Notes under the pieces: model-generated
Seen by the model: the letters and a program-made list of their open reading frames with translations, nothing else
What the model was told of the DNA's origin: nothing
Database searches by the model: none
Source of the DNA: Desulfocurvibacter africanus subsp. africanus DSM 2603
GTDB taxonomy: Bacteria; Desulfobacterota; Desulfovibrionia; Desulfovibrionales; Desulfovibrionaceae
DNA length: 64,000 bases
Assembly (NCBI RefSeq): GCF_000422545.1
Contig: NZ_AULZ01000005.1
Span: 1-64,000, forward strand
Direction: 5' to 3'
Translations under genes and position numbers: made by a program
Shown here: in pieces, positions 58,366 to 64,000 of the stretch
How positions within the stretch are numbered: the stretch's first letter is position 1
Layout of the letters: every line of letters begins with the position of its first letter

Positions 58366-59697
58366 ATGCGCGTGCTTCATCTGGGCAAATACTATCCTCC
58401 CGCCTTGGGGGGCATGGAAACCTTCCTGCGCGACCTGGCCACGGCCCAGGTCGTGCAAGGCTTGGAAGTGCGCGTGCTGGCCCATGCCGAGCGGCCCTGG
58501 CGGCTGGGCAATCGGGAGGTCGCGGAGGGTGTGGATGTGCGGCGCGCGGCCATTCTGGGGCGATTGGCCTTCGCGCCCCTTGCGCCAGGGTATCCCATGG
58601 CCTTGGCCGGTCTGCTGGCCGACTTCCGGCCCCAGGTAATTCATGCGCATCTGCCCAACACGAGTGCCTTTGCCCTGTTGGGCCTGTCGGCCCTGCCCGA
58701 GGCCATACGGCCCGCCCTGGTACTGCACTGGCATTCGGACGTGGTCACGGACGGCAGCCGCAGCCTGGCCAGACTCTACCCCCTGTACCGCGTCTTCGAG
58801 CAGGCCCTGTTGCGTCGGGCCGACGCCGTTGTGGCCACATCCGAGCCCTATCTGCAGGCCAGCGACTCCCTGGCCGCGCACCGAGCCAAGTGCCGGGTGA
58901 TCTCACTTGGGCTGGACCCGCTCAGGCTGCCTCAACCGTCGCCAAGCGAGATCGCCGCCGCCCGGGCGCGCACTCTAAAGCACTTTGCAAAAGAAATGAG
59001 GGTCCAGGGAAATCATTTCCCTGGCGGGAAAGAGTCTGAGAGAGGACCGAGCCGGTCTGGCAGGCAGTGCCCTCTCCCGGCTCAAATGCAAAGTGCTCTA
59101 GGCAATGACGGTTTCCTCGTCTTGGCGGCGGGCCGCTTCAGCCACTACAAGGGTTTCGAGGTGCTGGTGCGCGCGGCGGGGTTGCTGCCCGAACGAGCGC
59201 GCGTGGTTATCGCGGGTGACGGACCGCTTCGCCGGGACCTGCTGCGCCTGGCCAAAGAACTTGGCGTCGAGGATCGCGTGCGCATGCCCGGCAGCCTGCC
59301 CGAAGCGCATTTGCACGCGCTCATGGCCGGCTGCGACTGCTTCTGCCTGCCCTCGATAGCGCGAGCCGAGGCCTTCGGGCTGGTGTTGGCCGAGGCCATG
59401 CGCTTTGGCCGCCCGCTGATCTCCTCGCGGCTGACCGGCTCGGGCATGAGCGTGCTCAACGAAGAAGGGATTACCGGCCTGGCCTTCGAGCCCGGCAATG
59501 CGCTGGAGCTGGCTTCAGCGGTGCACAGACTCATGGCCGATGCGGACTTGCGCGAGCGTCTGGGACAAGCCGGCAGGAAACGTTTCGACACGCAGCTGCA
59601 CATCGCTCCCGTGTCCGCGCGGATGACGGAGCTTTACCGCGAGCTTACTGCACGAGCCAGACGCCGCCCACGAAGGGGTGGTAAGCCAGCTGCTTGA
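58366..59697 (+). CDS. Glycosyltransferase family 4 with 41-codon repeat insertion
   Basis: 443 aa from the ATG at 58366. GT-B enzyme: RVLHLGKYYPPALGGMETFL at the N-terminus, VISLGLDPLRL before the linker, then FLVLAAGRFSHYKGFEVLVR, VIAGDGPLRRDLLRLAKELG and the donor motif CLPSIARAEAFGLVLAEAMR. A family B element lies in frame between the two domains (about residues 204-244). Removing it joins AARARTL to GNDGFLVLAAG, a normal GT4 linker, so the fold should survive. It is convergent with the STT3-like gene and overlaps it by 53 bp. Probably builds the lipid-linked glycan for the neighbouring transferase. Confidence 0.9.
   Translation: MRVLHLGKYYPPALGGMETFLRDLATAQVVQGLEVRVLAHAERPWRLGNREVAEGVDVRRAAILGRLAFAPLAPGYPMALAGLLADFRPQVIHAHLPNTSAFALLGLSALPEAIRPALVLHWHSDVVTDGSRSLARLYPLYRVFEQALLRRADAVVATSEPYLQASDSLAAHRAKCRVISLGLDPLRLPQPSPSEIAAARARTLKHFAKEMRVQGNHFPGGKESERGPSRSGRQCPLPAQMQSALGNDGFLVLAAGRFSHYKGFEVLVRAAGLLPERARVVIAGDGPLRRDLLRLAKELGVEDRVRMPGSLPEAHLHALMAGCDCFCLPSIARAEAFGLVLAEAMRFGRPLISSRLTGSGMSVLNEEGITGLAFEPGNALELASAVHRLMADADLRERLGQAGRKRFDTQLHIAPVSARMTELYRELTARARRRPRRGGKPAA
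58976..59100 (+). repeat. Family B element inserted in frame in GT4 gene (copy B8)
   Basis: Bounded by TA on both sides (58976-58977 and 59099-59100). Terminal inverted repeats TAAAGCACTTTGCAAA and TAGAGCACTTTGCATTT (read on the minus strand for the right end). The inside holds GGGTCCAGGG...CCCTGG and a GAGAGGAC...CCTCTC pair. Net insertion 123 bp, divisible by three, with no stop in the gene's frame. Confidence 0.88.
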
Positions 59698-61765
59698 ATT
59701 CCTGGAAGCCCTTGGGATCTCCATATAAAAGCTGGCCGGCCACGCTGTCGTACATGGGCCGGACCAACAGCGTCAGATAGGGCGAGCCCGCCACGCGCAG
59801 GGCCACCATGCCCTCGGCGGAAGCCCCCTGGGAATGCTCCAGGCCATTTCGGCTCACCTCCACCACCATGGACAGGGGCAGGATGCCCTGGCCGATTTGC
59901 ATGGTTCCTCGGCCTTTGTCGATGGTGGCCATGGCCATCGGCACAAGCGTGGTTTCCGGCGGTGTTTTCGCCTGCGACTCGCTGAACAGACTGCCGTAAT
60001 AGTACCACCAGCCCTTGTAGATAATGTCCACCGTGAGATAGATGAACACGGGCTTACGCATGGCCGGAAACAGATAAGGCTTCCATTGGCCCGGATCGAG
60101 GCCAGCGGCGGTCAGCATCTTCTCGGTCTGTTCCGGGTCGGCGAAAACCGCGCGCAGGAGCTCGGCGGCCTGTCGCGGTCCGCCAAGCCGCTGCGCCAGG
60201 CGGCGGAAGCCCTCCACGTCGTGCGCGGCCACGAAGCGCATCCAGCGTGCGGCCAGGGCCGGATCATTGGAGGCCAAGGGCAGCGAGGCCAGGAAGATGC
60301 GCTCCGGATCCTGGGAGCCGCCGTCGATCAACGTAGGCACCTTTGCGAAGTACTGCAGAAAATAGCCCTGGTCCCACCAGTTCCAGAACAGGCCGGAGCT
60401 GGAGCCGGCCGAACCGACGCTCATGGCCAGGGCTGCCTGCGCGGTATTGAAGGCGGGATGCACAGGCCGGGTCAGGCTGGCCCAGACTCCGGGCGCGGCC
60501 AATGTCATGGCCAGCAGCCCGGCCAGGGCCAGGCGCATTGCCGGGCGGAGCCGGGCGATTCCGGGCCTGGCGGCGAGGGTGCCTGCCAGCAGGGACAGAC
60601 CCAGAGCATAGGCCGGCACCAGGAAGATGACGAAACGCTGGGCAAAGCCAGCCAACGCACCCAGGAGAACAAATGGCAGGATAAGCATCAGCGCCGCCCA
60701 GTCGCGCCGAAGCGCGGCCAGGGCCAGACCCGCAAGGGATGCCGCGAGCGGAAGCCAGCCTCCCGCCAGATCCTGAGGCAAACGGCTGATCTCCAGGGGC
60801 GTCAGCTCGGAGATGGACTGCCCCACTTCGGCGAATGCGCCGCTGCTTTGTTTGGTGATGAGACCCAGGTGGGCCAGGGCCGAATCTCCCAGGGACGTAA
60901 AGCCGGCCAGAGCCTGGGGCAGGTGACGGTGCAGGCCCAAGCCCAGGAAGCCCAGGCCAGCGGCCAGCAGAAGCAGCAGCCCGAGCTTGGCCAGCCGTTC
61001 GGTCCTGGATGCCGGAGCCATGAAACTGAGGCCGTAGGCCAAGCAGAACAGCGGCAGGGCCAGCAGGCCGACGCTGGGCCACCACAGGGCCAAGCCGACT
61101 ATCCCGGCGGCGCACAGCAGCAGTTGTGCCGCACGGACGCGCCACGATCCGGGCGGCTGTTCAGGCTCGTTCTGTACCTGCCGGCTCCGGGCGCTCCAAT
61201 AGCCCCAAGGGCCAAAGGCGAACCCGGTCAACCCCAACGCGGCCAGGACGGGAAAGAACAAATTGAGCGGATCGGTGTCGAACCAGCCCAGGGAGCAACG
61301 CACGAACCAGAACGGGCTGGCTGCCCCGGCCAAGCCCGCCGCAAGACCTCCCCATGGCCCGGCCACGGCCCAGCCGGCCAGAGCCAGGGCCAAACTCGAC
61401 AGCACGGCCAGGGCTGGCGGCAGGTAAAAGGCAAGCTCGCGCATGGGGATGGATAGGGTCTTGTGCAGCGCGGAGGCCAGGGCGCTCACGGGCGGAACAT
61501 GTTCCGGCCGTTTAATCTGGCCGGGCCGCAGCTCATCCCTGTCGCGGTACTCGCCGCTCGCGTGCTCCTCGGCCAGGCGCAAATAGTAATAGCCATCGGC
61601 CGTGGTCAGCAGCGGCTGTCCGGCCACGAAGGTCGAGCCGCGCTGATTCGTCCAGTCCGGCAGGCGCGCCAGGTGCAGCCCCAGCGTCCAGGCCGCCGTG
61701 ACGATCAGCACCAGGAGCAGGATCGAAAAGCGTCCTTCCGTGCCGTGCGCGTTGTTCGAAGCCAT
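59645..61765 (-). CDS. STT3/PglB-type oligosaccharyltransferase
   Basis: 706 aa. Transfers a lipid-linked oligosaccharide to Asn of exported proteins. About 12 N-terminal membrane helices; the first luminal loop has the metal/acceptor motif TTADGYYYLRLAEEH, and the second has GWFDTDPLN. The periplasmic part starts with GLFWNWWDQGYFLQYFAKVP: the family motif WWDYG is WWDQG here, a form I believe is usual for desulfovibrios. DGGSQDPERIF follows. Separated by six bases from DUF2304. Its 3' end overlaps the convergent GT4 gene. Confidence 0.92.
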   Translation of the reverse strand: MASNNAHGTEGRFSILLLVLIVTAAWTLGLHLARLPDWTNQRGSTFVAGQPLLTTADGYYYLRLAEEHASGEYRDRDELRPGQIKRPEHVPPVSALASALHKTLSIPMRELAFYLPPALAVLSSLALALAGWAVAGPWGGLAAGLAGAASPFWFVRCSLGWFDTDPLNLFFPVLAALGLTGFAFGPWGYWSARSRQVQNEPEQPPGSWRVRAAQLLLCAAGIVGLALWWPSVGLLALPLFCLAYGLSFMAPASRTERLAKLGLLLLLAAGLGFLGLGLHRHLPQALAGFTSLGDSALAHLGLITKQSSGAFAEVGQSISELTPLEISRLPQDLAGGWLPLAASLAGLALAALRRDWAALMLILPFVLLGALAGFAQRFVIFLVPAYALGLSLLAGTLAARPGIARLRPAMRLALAGLLAMTLAAPGVWASLTRPVHPAFNTAQAALAMSVGSAGSSSGLFWNWWDQGYFLQYFAKVPTLIDGGSQDPERIFLASLPLASNDPALAARWMRFVAAHDVEGFRRLAQRLGGPRQAAELLRAVFADPEQTEKMLTAAGLDPGQWKPYLFPAMRKPVFIYLTVDIIYKGWWYYYGSLFSESQAKTPPETTLVPMAMATIDKGRGTMQIGQGILPLSMVVEVSRNGLEHSQGASAEGMVALRVAGSPYLTLLVRPMYDSVAGQLLYGDPKGFQEFKQLAYHPFVGGVWLVQ

Positions 61766-61771
61766 GGCCGA

Positions 61772-62176
61772 TTACTGCTTGGGGTGCGTGGAACGCCGTT
61801 CGGAATCAGCGCGGAGCGTAGAATCTTGACTTATGCGCTCATTGTGCTCCAGGCGCTCCTCCATGATCGCCAGACGCTGGGTCAGGCGACGGAGCTTGAC
61901 CTCCATCTTGGAGCGCTCGATGTCCATGGTCAAAATCTTCAGCACGTAGAGCACTCCGGCCAGAATGAAGATGAGGCTCGGCGGATAGGACACTCCCAGC
62001 CAGCCCGCCAGCACGTCGGAGATTCGCGGGAAAACGCCCAGGACGAAAATGGCCGCGGCCATGGACAGCCACCACACGCTGTAACGCGTGTAGAGGTGGT
62101 CGCGGCGCACCAGATAAATGATGATCAGGGCTATGCTCACGCCCAGAATGCCGGTGGTCCATTGCAGGCTGATCAT
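61772..62176 (-). CDS. DUF2304 membrane protein
   Basis: 134 aa. Three membrane helices (TTGILGVSIALIIIYLVRRD, YSVWWLSMAAAIFVLGVFPR, PPSLIFILAGVLYVLKILTM) and a coiled-coil tail (LRRLTQRLAIMEERLEHNER), the DUF2304 plan. Such proteins lie next to polyprenol-phosphate glycosyltransferases and may anchor them to the membrane. GGGGAGG four bases upstream; the start overlaps the GT2 stop (ATGA). Confidence 0.88.
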   Translation of the reverse strand: MISLQWTTGILGVSIALIIIYLVRRDHLYTRYSVWWLSMAAAIFVLGVFPRISDVLAGWLGVSYPPSLIFILAGVLYVLKILTMDIERSKMEVKLRRLTQRLAIMEERLEHNERISQDSTLRADSERRSTHPKQ

Positions 62177-62883
62177 TGGTCCTCCCCGGCATTATCCGAT
62201 TGGCGGGAACCGCGCACGCTCTTCGACATTGCCAGGATGGAACTGTGCAGCATGTATTTGCCCACCGAAGGCCAGGTGTTGAAAATACGCGAATGGCCGC
62301 TCAGGCGGCAGGCCATGGCGATGGGCGTTTCCACGATGCGCAGGCCGCTCCCGCGCAGCAGGAAGAGCACGCCAAGGTCCTGGTAATCCAGAAGCGTGGC
62401 GCGTGGTCCGGCCAGCAGTTCCATGGCCCGACGATTATAAGCCCTGAAGCCGGAAGTCAGGTCGCCCACGCCCAGCCCGCCGATACCCCGGAAAAGACCC
62501 CAGGCGACTTGCCGCAAGGGGCTGCCCCGGCTCGTGCAAGAGCCGATGGCCGCATCGGCCCGGCCGCGCAGCACCGGTTCCAGCACCACGGGCAGGCTTT
62601 GCACGGGGTGCTGCCCGTCGGCATCCATGGTCACGCAGCGCTTGTAGCCTCTGCTCAGGGCGTAGCGAATGCCGGCCTGCATGGCGCCCCATGCGCCAAG
62701 CCCCAGCCGCAAGCTCAGGACGGTCGCCCCGGCCCTGCGCGCGGCGTCGGCGGTTTCGTCGTTGCTGGCGTCATCCACCACAACCACGGGCAAGCCCAGG
62801 TCCGAGACCACGGCTCCGGCCACGAGATGCACCGACTCCTGCTCGTTCTTGGCTGGGATGATGACCAGGGTTTCCGGCGTCAT
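62173..62883 (-). CDS. Polyprenol-phosphate glycosyltransferase (DPM1-like GT2)
   Basis: 236 aa. GT-A fold: TLVIIPAKNEQESVHLVAGA, PVVVVDDASNDETADAARRA, CVTMDADGQHPVQSLPVVLE with the DAD metal motif, and DLTSGFRAYNRRAMELL. No membrane helices of its own, so the DUF2304 partner probably holds it at the membrane. It likely charges undecaprenyl or dolichyl phosphate with one sugar for the STT3-like enzyme. First gene of the three-gene glycosylation operon. Confidence 0.92.
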   Translation of the reverse strand: MTPETLVIIPAKNEQESVHLVAGAVVSDLGLPVVVVDDASNDETADAARRAGATVLSLRLGLGAWGAMQAGIRYALSRGYKRCVTMDADGQHPVQSLPVVLEPVLRGRADAAIGSCTSRGSPLRQVAWGLFRGIGGLGVGDLTSGFRAYNRRAMELLAGPRATLLDYQDLGVLFLLRGSGLRIVETPIAMACRLSGHSRIFNTWPSVGKYMLHSSILAMSKSVRGSRQSDNAGEDQ

Positions 62884-62920
62884 GGCTGTTCCGTTAAGCC
62901 GCGTTTGGGGTTTATGGATG

Positions 62921-62948
62921 CGGGAGGCCGGACAAACCCGGCCTCCCG
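62921..62948 (-). terminator. Hairpin after the surface-protein gene
   Basis: 11-bp stem CGGGAGGCCGG/CCGGCCTCCCG with loop ACAAAC, 40 bp after the stop of the minus-strand gene. No long T-tract; a terminator is the likeliest role. Confidence 0.55.
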
Positions 62949-62987
62949 TTTGGCACTATGCCATCATGCGTATTTCATGGATAGCTT

Positions 62988-64000
62988 TTAGGGAAGAATA
63001 GAACCTCCATTGATGGGCGCGCTGGCCAGGCCGGTGATATTTTTGTCAGTATCCAGGTCGATTCTGATATTAGCCGTGGTGCCGGTCACGTTGTCCGGGC
63101 TAAGGTAGCCGACATCGAAGGGCTCGCCAGTCACGAAAGCCATGCCCAGGAGCGACTTGCTCACGTTATCGGGGGTGCCGGCCCAGAACCAGCCGTTGTC
63201 CACGGTCAAGGTGGCCACGCCCGGAGCATCCGGCTGGCCGACGGGCTCTACCGTGCTGGTCAGGTTAATGGTCACTGTGCTGGTATTGTCATCGTTTACC
63301 ACCAGGCTGGAGCTTTCGATGGCCGTGGGACGCCTGTTGTCCGTGGGCTGGACAAAGGTGATGAGCCTGTCGGCGCCGTCAATGGTCAGGCCATCGAGGC
63401 TGGTGCCCAGGATGTTGGCCGTGACCGTGGCCGTGTTGTCCACGCCAACGAAAGGCAGAGTCTCGACCTGGAAGCCGGCTCCGCCGGTAACTGGTTCGGG
63501 AGTCAGCGTGGCGGGCAGGAATTCATCGCCGTCATCTGAGACGACCGAGGCCGCGAACCTCTGCAGATAGTCGCCGGTCACATCGACGCCCTTGCCGTCG
63601 AGCACCACGAAGTTAAGGGTGCTGGTAGCGGTGTCGTTGCTGGTTTCACCGGCTGGGATCTCCACCACGGCCGGATTGAGGATCAGGATCATCTGCGCCG
63701 GCGGGTTGGTTACCAGCTCAGACATTGCCGTAAAAGCCGGAACGGTGAAAGCGGGCGAGGTGGTGACGCCCAAGAATTCGGCCTCGGCGGTCAGGGTTGG
63801 ACCCAGGTTGTCGAGAGCGGTCTGGATGTCGCTGCCTGTGTATTCATTGAATCGAGTCTCGATCGCGGTCAGCACATCGCCGGGATCGGTGGCGGTATCG
63901 CCGCCAGGAATGAGCGCCACGGCCTCGGTGAACAGGCCTGTAAGAGCCGCGGCATTATCATCGCCGAAACCCTCCACTACGCCATCGACCAGGCCGTCGG
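62988..64000 (-). CDS. Sequon-rich secreted/surface protein, C-terminal part
   Basis: At least 337 aa; the frame is open to the window edge, so the start is missing. Composition is rich in Thr, Asn, Asp, Val and Gly with very few Cys or Lys, like an exported beta-rich protein (VVLDGKGVDVTGDYLQRFAA, TVTANILGTSLDGLTIDGAD). It holds six N-x-S/T sequons (NDT, NTS, NLT, NVS, NVT, NIT), two of them in the bacterial D-x-N-x-S/T form (DDNTS, DKNIT). No anchor or domain family is recognised in the visible part. It lies directly upstream of the STT3 operon and may be its substrate. Confidence 0.75.
   Translation of the reverse strand, partial: DGLVDGVVEGFGDDNAAALTGLFTEAVALIPGGDTATDPGDVLTAIETRFNEYTGSDIQTALDNLGPTLTAEAEFLGVTTSPAFTVPAFTAMSELVTNPPAQMILILNPAVVEIPAGETSNDTATSTLNFVVLDGKGVDVTGDYLQRFAASVVSDDGDEFLPATLTPEPVTGGAGFQVETLPFVGVDNTATVTANILGTSLDGLTIDGADRLITFVQPTDNRRPTAIESSSLVVNDDNTSTVTINLTSTVEPVGQPDAPGVATLTVDNGWFWAGTPDNVSKSLLGMAFVTGEPFDVGYLSPDNVTGTTANIRIDLDTDKNITGLASAPINGGSILP

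Noticed and set aside
59834-61456. 540-codon plus-strand frame opposite the STT3 gene
   Set aside because: Gln/Gly/Arg-rich mirror of a Leu/Ala-rich membrane protein; no ribosome site.

Overview
The window comes from a high-GC sulfate-reducing deltaproteobacterium, almost certainly Desulfocurvibacter (Desulfovibrio) africanus or a very close relative. It carries dsrA-dsrB-dsrD followed by a CbiA-type amidase, the usual Desulfovibrio dissimilatory sulfite reductase locus. It also encodes a 61-residue 7Fe-8S ferredoxin which, as far as I remember the sequence, is D. africanus ferredoxin III, including the Asp that replaces one cluster cysteine.

Layout. 0.1-10.1 kb, minus strand: cbiA/dsrN, dsrD, dsrB, dsrA, a HEAT-like protein, a TPR protein, a small conserved protein, a YkgJ-type Cys-cluster protein, ferredoxin III and a soluble GAF-like histidine kinase. 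10.3-24.9 kb, minus strand: a compact glycan or glycolipid island with many ATGA-type start/stop overlaps. In transcription order it encodes two NAD-sugar epimerases, a B12-binding radical SAM protein, a GT4 and three CgeB-like glycosyltransferases, a glycosidase with a permuted domain order, a histidine phosphatase, a methyltransferase, a GT9, a second methyltransferase, a CDP-alcohol phosphatidyltransferase and inositol-1-phosphate synthase. 25.3-28.5 kb, plus strand: a FAD-Rieske oxidoreductase, an unknown protein and an outer-membrane protein. 28.9-32.0 kb: a chemoreceptor with a hemerythrin domain, convergent with an encapsulin/encapsulated-ferritin pair. 32.2-38.7 kb, plus strand: an RND efflux pair, a PII-like protein and a NodI/NodJ-like ABC exporter. 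39.0-45.4 kb: a CYP152-type P450 (minus), a frameshifted PflA-like radical SAM gene, a DUF2892 protein, an acyl-ACP synthetase/ACP/acyltransferase fusion and shikimate kinase. 45.6-48.2 kb, minus: a GT2 and alanine dehydrogenase, separated by a low-coding gap with a possible integrase remnant and an orphan hairpin. 48.7-51.5 kb, plus: a cNMP/FliG-like protein with motA and motB. 52-55.7 kb: a methyltransferase and the phage-shock system, pspABC divergent from pspF. 55.8-58.0 kb, minus: a MobA/HD fusion and XdhC for molybdoenzyme maturation. 58.4-62.9 kb: a GT4 (plus) convergent with an STT3/PglB oligosaccharyltransferase, DUF2304 and DPM1-like cluster (minus), that is, protein N-glycosylation. 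63.0-64.0 kb: the C-terminal end of a sequon-rich secreted or surface protein that runs off the window.

Two families of short non-coding repeats run through the window. Family A (about 125 bp, six copies) has terminal inverted repeats bounded by TA and several internal hairpins, like a Tc1/IS630-type MITE; every copy lies just after a stop codon and two copies supply the stop codon. Family B has modules built from a GGGTCCAGGG...CCCTGG hairpin and a GGGAGAGGGC...GCCCTCTCCC hairpin. It sits mostly between genes, but one copy is inserted in frame (123 bp, 41 codons, TA duplication) inside the GT4 gene at 58.4 kb and another forms the 5' codons of a methyltransferase.

The most novel material is the inositol/CgeB/B12-radical-SAM glycan island, the in-frame repeat insertions, the CYP152 peroxygenase in an anaerobe, the encapsulin pair, and the cNMP-FliG fusion next to motAB.
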